This document shows positions 43,064 through 50,268 of a DNA stretch of 64,000 bases, piece by piece. Positions within the stretch are counted from its first letter, which is position 1. The number at the start of each line of letters is the position of its first letter. A program made the position numbers and the translations under genes. The notes under the pieces are model-generated. The model was given only the letters and a program-made list of their open reading frames with translations, was not told where the DNA came from and ran no database searches. Source of the stretch: DASRDS01 sp035570055 (GTDB taxonomy: Bacteria > Gemmatimonadota > Gemmatimonadetes > Gemmatimonadales > Gemmatimonadaceae); contig DATMLM010000049.1 in the NCBI GenBank assembly GCA_035570055.1, forward strand, positions 62,001-126,000, given 5' to 3'.

Positions 43064-43260
43064 CTTTCGCGCGCAGTACTACTTGGATGGGTGGCCGAGT
43101 GGTTGAAGGCACCGGTCTCGAAAAGTAGGTTCGGCCTTTTGCGCCGCTCTGCGTGATTCCGTAAATCGTTGCAACTGCGGCGCCGATGTGATCCAGCATC
43201 GGCGCCGCTTTGCATCTGTCTGCGCGGTTTAGGCGAGTTATGTCCCCAAAGATGTCCCCA
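43050..43260 (+). repeat. Array boundary block 3 with tRNA-Ser 5' half
   Basis: Promoter copy GCGGATCGTCTAACTTTCGC, tRNA 5' half at 43085-43123 ending in the anticodon loop, then GTAAATCGTTGCAAC. A perfect 12-bp inverted repeat GCGGCGCCGATG / CATCGGCGCCGC (43177-43188 and 43197-43208, 8-nt loop) follows, then the minus-strand tail G-T-S-L-G-T-stop ending at the shared ATGTCCCC direct repeats. Confidence 0.88.
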
Positions 43261-43292
43261 TCGCCGGCTGCCATTGACACTCGACGCACTGT

Positions 43293-43326
43293 GCTGAATA
43301 TTCAGCCGCGCTGCTGATTTTTCAGC
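43293..43326. promoter_or_regulatory. Paired 14-bp palindromes, candidate operator
   Basis: GCTGAATATTCAGC (43293-43306) and GCTGATTTTTCAGC (43313-43326) lie on the same face of the helix, 20 bp centre to centre, 40 bp before the serine hydrolase ATG. The first is a perfect palindrome, the second has one central mismatch. This is the layout of a site for two cooperating dimers. A cassette with its own operator would depend on a host or co-carried repressor that is not in view. Confidence 0.55.
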
Positions 43327-43365
43327 ACAACATAATCTTTTTGCCTCTTTCTAGCTCCCCTGATC

Positions 43366-44838
43366 ATGCGCGATCGCCTCCTCTTTTACGCTCTACTCTT
43401 TGTTTCCCATGTTCCATCTTGCGGTGCGCTTCAGGCAGACAACGTGGAGTCATTTCTGCGAACCCAGATGTCGAAGCGTCACATCGTGGGACTGCAGGTT
43501 GCGGTCGTGCAGCACGGAAAGGTCGTCCTGCATCGCGCATGCGGGATCGCCAGCATTCAGGATTCGGCACCGGCCACTGACCACACGATCTTCCCGATCA
43601 ACTCCATCACGAAGGCCTTTACCGGTGTCGCGATCATGCAATTGGTGGAGGCGGGCAGATTGGATCTCGGAGCACCCGTGTCGCGCTACCTCGATGGGCT
43701 GCCGGTGCCATGGCAGGGCGTCACGATCCGGCAGTTGCTCACGCACGAGTCGGGTCTGCCGAACATCATGGAGGGCAACGAGAAAATGGTGCAGGAGGGC
43801 GACGAGGACTCGGCGTGGGCGAAGGTGCAGACGCTGCCGCTCGAGTTCGAACCCGGGGCCCGGTTCAGCTACAATCAGACCAACTATGTCCTGTTGGGAC
43901 GGATCATCGATCGCCTGGGTGGTGAACCCTTCGCGCAATTCATCGACGAGCACCAGTTTCGCGTTGTCGGCATGCCACATACCGTGTTCGGCGACTCGCG
44001 CGATGTCGTCGCGCATAGTGCCCGCGACTATACCTATTTCCGAAAAACGAGTGGTGCGACGAGGCGTGGTGACACGCTCCGCAATGTCTTCGAAGAGTTT
44101 CCTCCCTTCCTGCGAACGGCAGCCGGCTTGAACAGCACCGCCGAGGACCTGGCCCGGTGGATCATCGCTTTGCAAGGCGGGAAACTGCTGAAAGCGAAAA
44201 GCAGCCTCGCGACGCTCTGGACCGCGGGTGTGCTCAACGACGGAACGAACGGAGGGTTCAGCAAGCTGCTCAATGGGTATGCGCTTGGTTGGGAAACGGC
44301 GAATAGGCCGGAGCATCGAGCACTGACGGCTATCGGTGGTGGGCGGTCGGCGCTTTTTGTCTATCCCGAGGACGATCTCGCGATTGTGATCCTGACCAAC
44401 CTGCAAGGATCGTCGCCGGAGTCGTTCATTGACGAAGTGGCTAGCTACTGGATTCCGGATATGAGTCCGTCGGCTGGATTCGGCTTACCCGCGGCCATCA
44501 AAGCGATGCAAGCGGTGCTCCGCACGCGTGGCTTCGAACACGCGGCAGAGGTGATTCGAGAGGAGAAAGCGAAAGATTCCGCATTTCGGTTGCCGGAAGG
44601 TGATGTCAACGCATGGGGATACCGCCTGGTCGAGGATGGGCACATCAGGGACGCCATCGAGATCTTCAAATTGAATGCTGAGATGTATCCGAGCAGCGGG
44701 AACACCTACGACAGCTTGGCGGCAGCGTACGAGTCCGCAGGTGATAAGACATTAGCGATTCAGAATTACAGAAGGTCCCTGGATCTTGATCCGAAGAACG
44801 CACACGCGGTGGAGCGTCTCAAAGCACTAGACCACTAG
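43366..44838 (+). CDS. Secreted serine hydrolase (S12) with C-terminal TPR
   Basis: 490 residues with a signal peptide (about residues 1-23). Residues ~25-370 are the S12 domain: SITK (about residue 79), YNQTNY (about 168, the Tyr-x-Asn-like element) and IGGGRSALFVYPEDD (about 325, replacing the HxG triad element). Residues ~415-490 hold two TPR-like repeats (NAWGYRLVEDGHIRDAIEIF and YDSLAAAYESAGDKTLAIQN). The TPR tail implies a protein partner. The only intact gene of unit 3. The third motif GGG instead of HGG is common in esterase-like members. Confidence 0.87.
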   Translation: MRDRLLFYALLFVSHVPSCGALQADNVESFLRTQMSKRHIVGLQVAVVQHGKVVLHRACGIASIQDSAPATDHTIFPINSITKAFTGVAIMQLVEAGRLDLGAPVSRYLDGLPVPWQGVTIRQLLTHESGLPNIMEGNEKMVQEGDEDSAWAKVQTLPLEFEPGARFSYNQTNYVLLGRIIDRLGGEPFAQFIDEHQFRVVGMPHTVFGDSRDVVAHSARDYTYFRKTSGATRRGDTLRNVFEEFPPFLRTAAGLNSTAEDLARWIIALQGGKLLKAKSSLATLWTAGVLNDGTNGGFSKLLNGYALGWETANRPEHRALTAIGGGRSALFVYPEDDLAIVILTNLQGSSPESFIDEVASYWIPDMSPSAGFGLPAAIKAMQAVLRTRGFEHAAEVIREEKAKDSAFRLPEGDVNAWGYRLVEDGHIRDAIEIFKLNAEMYPSSGNTYDSLAAAYESAGDKTLAIQNYRRSLDLDPKNAHAVERLKALDH

Positions 44839-44872
44839 CGCGGAGCCTCGGCGAGTCCTCGTCCCCAAAGGC

Positions 44873-45070
44873 GGTTTCGCGCGCAGGACTACGTGGATGG
44901 GTGGCCTAGTGGTTGAAGGCACCGGTCTCGAAAGTAGGTCCGGCCCTCTGCTCCGGTCTGCGGGATTCTGTAAGTCGTTGCAATTGCGGCGCCGATGTGA
45001 CTGAGCATCGGCGCCGCTTTGCATCTGTCTGCGCGGTTTAGGCGGGAAATGTCCCCACGGATGTCCCCAA
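44873..45070 (+). repeat. Array boundary block 4 with mutated tRNA-Ser 5' half
   Basis: tRNA half at 44895-44933, identical to the intact tRNA except GGCCTAG for GGCCGAG in the D arm. Perfect 12-bp hairpin arms at 44986-44997 and 45006-45017 with an 8-nt loop. Minus-strand tail reads L-G-T-S-V-G-T-F-P-A-stop. Confidence 0.88.
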
Positions 45071-45150
45071 GAGCAATTCGCCAAAAATCCATAATTCGGG
45101 AAATATTGCAGTTGCCCAGTAGTGCCGGCGCTGATGCGCGCGGCCTGCCT

Positions 45151-45708
45151 TCATTCTTGAGGTTTGGGTTGCGAGGACTGTTGTTGCTGTGGCCGCGGGC
45201 GGCTTGCAGGCGGGACGATACCGTTCATCCGCAGGTACTCGACCATCTGACCGTAGTGATCCTTCGGATGGAAGGCGCCGATAATGGCGATTGCGAGACG
45301 CGTTGAGAGGAATGGGGATACGGGCTTGGGCAGCGGCGTGACCTCGTTTTCGGAGGTGACCCCGGAAATGGCCCGATGGCCGAGCGCGAACGAATCTTTA
45401 AGATACTGCACAATTTCGGCTTTGGTTTTCAGCGCCGCGGGGCCGTTGAGATTTTCATCGATGGAGTTAGTGTCTATCGTCTCGCCCATGAGCGGGCCAA
45501 AATAGAGGTGATTGGCGAAGCCGACGTGTTTCACCTGTTCAGCGAAAGTGCGTACGCCTTTAAACTCGCCATTAGTAGGCGCGAAGGAATACTTGTCCTC
45601 GGGCATAGCCTCAGCAGCGGAAACGACTTCCTGCTCGACAACACCATAGAGCATGTCGAGGACAGAAGTGACGGTGGGCGGTTGTTGCTGGGCCGTTGAG
45701 CCGATCAT
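45151..45708 (-). CDS. DinB/YfiT-like metal-binding four-helix protein
   Basis: 185 residues. TFAEQVKHVGFANHLYFGPL (His residues about 60-66) and FHPKDHYGQMVEYLRMNGIVPP (His about 150) supply the three-His metal site of the DinB superfamily. The C-terminus is Gln/Pro-rich (SRPRPQQQQSSQPKPQE). Many relatives are thiol-dependent transferases (bacillithiol or mycothiol), but most are uncharacterised. It is the intact cargo of unit 4. Confidence 0.8.
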   Translation of the reverse strand: MIGSTAQQQPPTVTSVLDMLYGVVEQEVVSAAEAMPEDKYSFAPTNGEFKGVRTFAEQVKHVGFANHLYFGPLMGETIDTNSIDENLNGPAALKTKAEIVQYLKDSFALGHRAISGVTSENEVTPLPKPVSPFLSTRLAIAIIGAFHPKDHYGQMVEYLRMNGIVPPASRPRPQQQQSSQPKPQE

Positions 45709-45890
45709 CAGACGCTCCCTGTTATGGAGTAAACGACAAAATCTTATGCTTCTGTGGCCAGAGAAGTCATCCGCGAGTTTTTTTACTGGCCGCTCCCTCT
45801 CAATGGGTCAGCTCTTCTAACACGGGACGCGCGCCGCATCCATCGACCGAAGCGAAGGGCATTGGAGTAGCCCGTGCCAAGGCCATCGGT

Positions 45891-46175
45891 GTGACTATCA
45901 ACACGCGCCTCTCGCGGCCTGGACCCTGGTTTGCTTCGCTGGATCTGCCTCGAGATGCCAACGAGAAGGCAGAGATTCAAAAGGCGGTCGCTGAGTGGGC
46001 CGATAGAGACACAGTGGCCGCGCTCTTCGCGTACACGAAGTCATACCTGTGTTCGGAAGATAGAGGAGTTAGTGCAGGCCGCCCCTCGATCTTCGATGCG
46101 ATCAACCGAACATGGTTGCGAGCCACGTATGGAGTCGAGTTCGTGACCCTAGAGGAGTTAGCTGCACTGGTGTAA
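45891..46175 (+). CDS. Hypothetical protein fragment (possibly PIN-like C-terminus)
   Basis: About 94 residues from GTG 45891; the frame is open to 45696 but the upstream part has no ordinary composition. The text runs from LDLPRDANEKAEIQKAVAEW through TKSYLCSEDRGVSAG and SIFDAINRTWLRATYGVEFV to LEELAAL. The Asp/Glu pattern and the closing 'T-x-x-ELA' recall the last third of PIN-domain proteins, which would make it a truncated gene, but I am not sure. Confidence 0.35.
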   Translation: MTINTRLSRPGPWFASLDLPRDANEKAEIQKAVAEWADRDTVAALFAYTKSYLCSEDRGVSAGRPSIFDAINRTWLRATYGVEFVTLEELAALV

Positions 46176-46181
46176 CGTCGG

Positions 46182-46469
46182 ACTAACACCGCACGCGAAT
46201 GTCGGGCATGCAATTCGTGTGGTCCGGAATTGGTTGCATACCCAACGTGGGGGGCGGTGCGCATGCCCGGGTACAGATTGGTCGAAGAGCGGTTCGTAGT
46301 CTTCGAGCAGGAACTACCCACCGTTTGCAGAGCGCGGCAACTGCACGTCCAGGACCTCACGTTCCTTGAACGGCGCACGCTCGTCTCTGAGTGGTCGGCG
46401 CGGAATCAAAGGGCGACCCAAGAATCGCGGGGCCGACGCGGGTTGTGGGGTGGGGAGGGAGCCACCTAA
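46182..46469 (+). CDS. Possible small Cys-containing frame, start unknown
   Basis: In the same frame as the preceding fragment, after its stop, reads TARECRACNSCGPELVAYP and later RARQLHVQDLTFLERRTLVSEW before running into boundary block 5. The CRACNSC cluster could be a metal knuckle. There is no ATG before residue ~15 and the 3' end lies in the repeat, so it may be a truncated or decayed gene. Confidence 0.25.
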   Translation, partial: TNTARECRACNSCGPELVAYPTWGAVRMPGYRLVEERFVVFEQELPTVCRARQLHVQDLTFLERRTLVSEWSARNQRATQESRGRRGLWGGEGAT

Positions 46470-46665
46470 GTTTCGGGCTCCGTAGTACTTGGATGGGTGG
46501 CCGAGTGGTTGAAGGCACCGGTCTCGAAAGTAGGTCGAGCCTTCTGCCCCGCTCTGCGTGACTCTGTAAGTCGTTGCAACTGCGGCGCCGATGTGATCGA
46601 CCATCGGCGCCGCTTTGCATCCGTCTGCGCTGTTTAGGCGGGGTATGTCCCCAAGAATGTCCCCA
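46441..46665 (+). repeat. Array boundary block 5 with tRNA-Ser 5' half
   Basis: Promoter-like GGTTGTGGGG and CCTAAGTTTCGGG, tRNA half at 46491-46529, CTGTAAGTCGTTGCAAC, perfect 12-bp hairpin arms at 46582-46593 and 46602-46613 with an 8-nt loop, and minus-strand tail M-G-T-F-L-G-T-Y-P-A-stop. Homology to the other blocks stops at 46665. Confidence 0.88.
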
Positions 46666-46730
46666 TGATCAACATGGCCCCGGGTCTTGCCGATGCGGTT
46701 TAAATGGGCGGCGGCGGCAAGGTGCCCCGA

Positions 46731-48197
46731 CTACTTCTTCGGCGAGTCCACCCGTCCCGTCGACAGCACTGCGATCGCGCGATCGAGTCCCGGATCCCTG
46801 CCCGCGGCGAGATCCGCCGTCCTGAGCGTCGGAACGGGGATCGTCGGTGGGATCCCGGAGACGTCGAAGCTTGTGCCGCGCTCGGTGAGATAGAGCTCGT
46901 TGGGGAGGCCAAAGATCCACCCGTTCGGCAGGTGACGGTTCGGGACACCAGAGAACACTCCATTCGTGTGCTCTCCGATTCGATCGACCGCCGGACTGCG
47001 GCCCATGAGCGCCTGCGTGAATATCTCGACGGCGCTCACGCTGTAGCGGCTTGTGAGCTCGACCACCGGCCCATGCCATCCCGGCCGCGCGCTTGGCACG
47101 ACCATGGCGAGCTGCGGAGCGGTCATGAGCGTCGGGTCATTTGGATCGCGACGCGCAACTATGGCATAAGCCGTGTAAGGCGCCGTCGCCAGCCGGCTGG
47201 CGATCGCCAAGCCGAGTGCACTGGCACCACCGTGACTGAGCCGCATGTCGATGACGAGCCCTCGCCATCCAGCGGAGGACGCGAAGATCGTGTCGAGCGC
47301 GGCGTCCAGCGCACGCACATCGGCCGCGAACCTATCCTCTCCCTGCCGCTCGTAGCTTCTGTCCGGATAGTACGCCCCGAACCCCATCACTCGCAGATAT
47401 CCGATGGAGTCCCGCAGCATGCCGAACGACACCTTGCCGTTGGCCAACGAACGGAGAGGAACGACGAGGAAACGATTCTGTATGATCTCGAGCGCCCGCG
47501 CACGACCGGCGTCACCGATCGGATCGGGATCGAGGCGCTCACCGCCATAGTCGAGCGAGGTGTCCGTAGTCGAGTAGATGTAGGTGTGGTGATCGTGAAG
47601 CGGCTCGATCATCGCGCGGAGCACACCGAAGAGCTCAGGGGGCGACGCATGGATGACGCGAGGGCGAAAGTGATCACGCGTGGCTTGCCAGTCCACGTGG
47701 TGGAGATGAAAAAACGGATACTGCTCTCGATACGTTTCCCAGAACACGTCGAAGTTGGTGATAGAGTTATCGGCTGTGGTCCGGTCACAGACCGCGGGGA
47801 ATGAGTCCACGCGATGCAAAATCATGTCCGATTCGGCGTTCGTATAGCGCAGGCGGCCTTGATCGTTCGCTCCCGTGGCACCGACGAATACGAGCCTCGA
47901 CGAGTCGTCCTCTCGCTGGAAAACGACGCGCGATCCGTCCTGCTCGACCTGACGCGCCTGGAAACTCGGGATACAGCTCAAATCAGTCACCTCGAACGCC
48001 TTGAGCGAGTCACCGACCACCTGTATGACGTATCCGTAGCCCTCAGTTCGCCAAAGCCAAAGCCCCGATAACTCCGCCGGCGCCTGCGTCAACGCACGCT
48101 TCGGCGGCTGGAGCCGAACATCGAGTTGATCGGCCCATGCAGGTCGAGTGGCGACTATACACCCAAATGCGATCAAACGCAGCAGAACCCGTTTCAT
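46731..48197 (-). CDS. Secreted S41-family (tail-specific protease-like) protein
   Basis: 488 residues from ATG 48197, which gives a signal peptide (RVLLRLIAFGCIVATRPAWADQ); longer starts lack one. An N-terminal ~130-residue lipocalin-like domain precedes the S41 core: FDVFWETYREQYPFFHLHHV, DHHTYIY, GLVIDMRLSHGGASALG, and the nucleophile region SRYSVSAVEIFTQALM followed by GEHTNGVFSG. In classical members the last block carries a Lys (GxxTxGK); here it is NGV, so catalysis may use another base or be lost. Periplasmic. Cargo of unit 5. Confidence 0.8.
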   Translation of the reverse strand: MKRVLLRLIAFGCIVATRPAWADQLDVRLQPPKRALTQAPAELSGLWLWRTEGYGYVIQVVGDSLKAFEVTDLSCIPSFQARQVEQDGSRVVFQREDDSSRLVFVGATGANDQGRLRYTNAESDMILHRVDSFPAVCDRTTADNSITNFDVFWETYREQYPFFHLHHVDWQATRDHFRPRVIHASPPELFGVLRAMIEPLHDHHTYIYSTTDTSLDYGGERLDPDPIGDAGRARALEIIQNRFLVVPLRSLANGKVSFGMLRDSIGYLRVMGFGAYYPDRSYERQGEDRFAADVRALDAALDTIFASSAGWRGLVIDMRLSHGGASALGLAIASRLATAPYTAYAIVARRDPNDPTLMTAPQLAMVVPSARPGWHGPVVELTSRYSVSAVEIFTQALMGRSPAVDRIGEHTNGVFSGVPNRHLPNGWIFGLPNELYLTERGTSFDVSGIPPTIPVPTLRTADLAAGRDPGLDRAIAVLSTGRVDSPKK

Positions 48198-48556
48198 GCG
48201 GAGCTCGTGGAAATGTGTTCTGAGCCTCACGCGTGGCTCGTAGAAGACCTCGGTCACGGTCAGATGCCCAATCAGTTCGGTACGAATAGCTCCGGAATGG
48301 GGCGTGTCGACGATCATGTTGGACGCACCATAGCGGACGAGTTTCATCGATCGGAGTTGGCGTTATTCGCCCACGACCCTCGGAGTGCGCAGGACACCCC
48401 CCCGTGAAGCCAGCGGTGTCGCCCGCACGCCAGGCCGCGACGACCGATGGCGGCAGCCGGATACTCGTGTTGAGATCGCCCAGCTGCCGAAAAGGTTTGC
48501 AGACTCGGCCCCCGACGCTGGGTCAACGCTTCGCCAAGGATGTGCCCACGGGCGGG
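48198..48556. other. 359-bp gap before the tRNA promoter
   Basis: Holds the probable promoter of the minus-strand S41-like gene. Frames on both strands are Arg/Ser-rich and unrecognised. No recombinase remnant was found here, unlike the matching place in unit 2. Confidence 0.45.
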
Positions 48557-48584
48557 TTGTGGGGCAGGGCGCGGATCGTCTAAC
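48557..48584 (+). promoter_or_regulatory. Candidate promoter of tRNA-Ser(CGA)
   Basis: TTGTGG (48557-48562) and TCTAAC (48579-48584) are separated by 16 bp and lie 20 bp before the tRNA. The region GGATCGTCTAA is copied in front of the tRNA halves at 41.3 and 43.1 kb and more loosely at 46.5 kb, so the elements carry promoter and 5' half together. Confidence 0.5.
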
Positions 48585-48604
48585 TTTCGCGCTCCGTAGT
48601 ACTT

Positions 48605-48691
48605 GGATGGGTGGCCGAGTGGTTGAAGGCACCGGTCTCGAAAACCGGCATACCGGAAACGGTATCGTGAGTTCGAATCTCACCCCATCCG
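48605..48691 (+). tRNA. tRNA-Ser (anticodon CGA)
   Basis: Acceptor GGATGGG (48605-48611) pairs with CCCATCC (48684-48690). The anticodon stem is CCGGT/ACCGG around loop CTCGAAA (anticodon CGA, reads UCG). A long variable arm and the T arm GTTCGAATC complete a class II tRNA. CCA is not encoded. It is the only complete copy of this tRNA in the window and the right anchor of the array. The arsR promoter begins at the next base. Confidence 0.95.
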
Positions 48692-48721
48692 TTGACATAT
48701 AAATAGATATTGATGTATAGT
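48692..48721 (+). promoter_or_regulatory. arsR promoter/operator
   Basis: TTGACA (48692-48697), 18-bp spacer, TATAGT (48716-48721), giving a start point close to the arsR ATG at 48728, so the message may be leaderless. Between the boxes ACATATAAATA and TATTGATGT form an imperfect inverted repeat, fitting an ArsR-type autoregulatory site. Confidence 0.6.
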
Positions 48722-48727
48722 TCGGCC

Positions 48728-49045
48728 ATGACGACCGTGGCCGATCTCAGTGGCATCACCAAACAGTTCCGCGCCCTCGCGGACGAGAATCGGCTCAAGA
48801 TCGTCGACATGCTGCGCGCTGGTGAGCGGTGCGTCTGTGAGCTCACCGATGCGCTCGATCTCGGACAGTCGCTGCTGTCGTTCCACCTCAAGACCCTGAA
48901 AGACGCCGGGCTCGTCGTCGATCGGCGCGAAGGGCGGTGGGCGTATTACTCGCTCAATCCCGAGGCCTTTGCCCAGATCGGGCAGTTTGTTGGAGCACTG
49001 CCGTCGACGAAATTGGCGCTCAACGTCGCCCGCTGTTGCGGGTGA
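48728..49045 (+). CDS. arsR: ArsR-family arsenite-responsive repressor
   Basis: 105 residues from ATG 48728. The winged helix holds ALADENRLKIVDMLRAGERCVCELTDAL; the CVC pair in the recognition-helix approach is the As(III)-binding site of classical ArsR, and a third Cys may come from the C-terminal ARCCG. LGQSLLSFHLKTLKDAGLV is the recognition helix region. It should repress this operon by binding the inverted repeat in its own promoter and release DNA when arsenite binds. Confidence 0.9.
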   Translation: MTTVADLSGITKQFRALADENRLKIVDMLRAGERCVCELTDALDLGQSLLSFHLKTLKDAGLVVDRREGRWAYYSLNPEAFAQIGQFVGALPSTKLALNVARCCG

Positions 49046-49078
49046 CTTTTTTTGTGGTTAATCCATCAAGAGGTATTT

Positions 49079-49819
49079 ATGGATTCCCTAGCAAAGACGG
49101 TGCAAGACGCATACGGAGAGATCGCGCGGCGCGTGGCGAGTGGCGAGACGGCGAGCTGCTGCGCGTCGACGTGCTGCGGCGAGACAGCGGATCCCATTAC
49201 GTCGAACCTGTACCGCGACGACCAGGCGCGTGAGGTGCCCGAGAAAGCGCTCGTGGCGTCGCTCGGATGCGGCAATCCGACCGCGTTGGCCGAGCTGAAA
49301 CCAGGGGAAGTTGTCCTGGACTTGGGATCCGGTGGTGGCATCGACGTCCTGCTGTCGGCGAAGCGCGTCGGGCCGACCGGGAAAGCGTACGGGCTGGATA
49401 TGACCGACGACATGCTGGCACTGGCGCGCGAGAACGCGGCGAGGGCTGGGGCGAGTAATGTCGAGTTCCTGAAAGGGCAGATAGAGGATGTACCGCTCCC
49501 CGACCGCTCGGTCGATGTCGTCATCTCGAATTGCGTTGTCAATCTCTCGGCTGACAAGCGACGCGTGTTGGCCGAGGCCTTCCGCGTGCTCAAGCCCGCG
49601 GGCCGATTCGCCGTCTCTGACGTGATCGTCAACGGTGAGCGGCCGGCCTCCATGGAGTCATGGGTTGGATGCGTCGCTGGCGCGCTGGAAGAGCGCGAGT
49701 TTCTGAGACTCCTCGGTGAGGTCGGGTTCGTCGATGCGTCGATCGAGCCGACGCGCGTCTATGACTTTGAAGGGATCAACGCCATGAGCGCCTTCGTCCG
49801 CGCGAGGAAACCGGCGTGA
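49079..49819 (+). CDS. arsM: Arsenite S-adenosylmethionine methyltransferase
   Basis: 246 residues from ATG 49079 with an AAGAGG ribosome site. SAM motif VLDLGSGGGIDVLLSA near residue 80. As(III)-binding cysteines: ASCCASTCCGE (about 24-33), SLGCGNP (about 62), NCVVNLS (about 145) and WVGCVAGAL (about 195), the pattern of ArsM. It methylates arsenite to less toxic or volatile methylarsenicals in the cytosol. Second gene of the operon; its stop overlaps the arsN2 start. Confidence 0.92.
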   Translation: MDSLAKTVQDAYGEIARRVASGETASCCASTCCGETADPITSNLYRDDQAREVPEKALVASLGCGNPTALAELKPGEVVLDLGSGGGIDVLLSAKRVGPTGKAYGLDMTDDMLALARENAARAGASNVEFLKGQIEDVPLPDRSVDVVISNCVVNLSADKRRVLAEAFRVLKPAGRFAVSDVIVNGERPASMESWVGCVAGALEEREFLRLLGEVGFVDASIEPTRVYDFEGINAMSAFVRARKPA

Positions 49820-50268
49820 CGCCCGTGCTGCGCCCTGCGACCCTCGCGGATCTCCGCGATGTCGAGCGCCTGTTGATGGGCGCGCGGTTGCCGGTCGATG
49901 GCGTCGCCGGATCACTGCCGACGTTCGTCGTCGCCGAGTATAACGGCAAGCTCGTCGGGGTGGCTGGCCTGGAGTTGTGCGGCAAGGACGCGCTGTTGCG
50001 GTCCGTCGTGGTCGCGCCCGAGTGGCGGAGTCGAGGGCTCGGGCGCGAGCTCGTGAATCAGGTCATTGCGGAAGGGGAAGCACGGCGCCTCCGGGCGCTG
50101 TACCTGCTGACCACGACGGCGGACGAATACTTCCCGGCGTTCGGGTTCGAGCGAACGACGCGGGACGCAGTGCCGGATGGCGTGCGGGCGACCGCCGAGT
50201 TTCAGACCGGGTGCCCCGCGTCGGCCACCGTGATGCGGAAGACGCTCGAGCCATGCGATACGCGCTGA
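49816..50268 (+). CDS. arsN2: Arsenic-operon GNAT acetyltransferase (ArsN2-like)
   Basis: 150 residues from a GTG overlapping the arsM stop. GNAT fold with VVVAPEWRSRGLGRELVN (acetyl-CoA motif A) and YFPAFGFERTTRDAVP, the characteristic ArsN2 block. Relatives are found almost only in ars operons and are thought to acetylate an arsenic-containing or amino-acid-like toxicant. Overlaps the next gene by 16 bp. Confidence 0.82.
   Translation: MTPVLRPATLADLRDVERLLMGARLPVDGVAGSLPTFVVAEYNGKLVGVAGLELCGKDALLRSVVVAPEWRSRGLGRELVNQVIAEGEARRLRALYLLTTTADEYFPAFGFERTTRDAVPDGVRATAEFQTGCPASATVMRKTLEPCDTR

Larger units (their letters stand above)
41344..43084 (+). mobile_element. tRNA-Ser array unit 2 (cargo: CPBP protease; recombinase remnant)
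   Basis: 1.74-kb unit between two tRNA-Ser 5' halves. It carries one intact minus-strand CPBP protease gene and, at the right edge, a decayed tyrosine recombinase reading towards the next tRNA promoter. It is the only unit in which recombinase sequence longer than a tail can be recognised. Confidence 0.7.
43085..44894 (+). mobile_element. tRNA-Ser array unit 3 (cargo: serine hydrolase-TPR)
   Basis: 1.81-kb unit between tRNA halves, with one plus-strand cargo gene that has its own paired-palindrome promoter region. No recombinase body remains. Confidence 0.7.
44895..46490 (+). mobile_element. tRNA-Ser array unit 4 (cargo: DinB protein and small frames)
   Basis: 1.6-kb unit between tRNA halves, carrying a minus-strand DinB-family gene and two short plus-strand frames that look like fragments. 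No recombinase body remains. Confidence 0.7.
46491..48604 (+). mobile_element. tRNA-Ser array unit 5 (cargo: S41-like peptidase), next to the intact tRNA
   Basis: 2.1-kb unit between the last tRNA half and the complete tRNA-Ser(CGA). If each insertion occurs at the intact tRNA and restores it at the right end, this is the youngest unit. It carries one minus-strand S41-like peptidase gene and no recombinase body. Confidence 0.7.

Noticed and set aside
48525..48545. Minus-strand V-G-T-S-L tail before the intact tRNA, like the recombinase tails
   Set aside because: It lies on the wrong side of the tRNA and its upstream coding text would run through the tRNA gene; probably chance similarity.
38492..48604. 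Class 1-type integron with attC sites
   Set aside because: The hairpins tempted this reading, but there is no integron integrase, the repeats contain a tRNA half, and the units end in the anticodon loop. Tyrosine-recombinase tRNA integration fits better.
38492..48604. Intact prophage or conjugative element
   Set aside because: No capsid, portal, relaxase or replication genes; units are only 1.6-2.8 kb.
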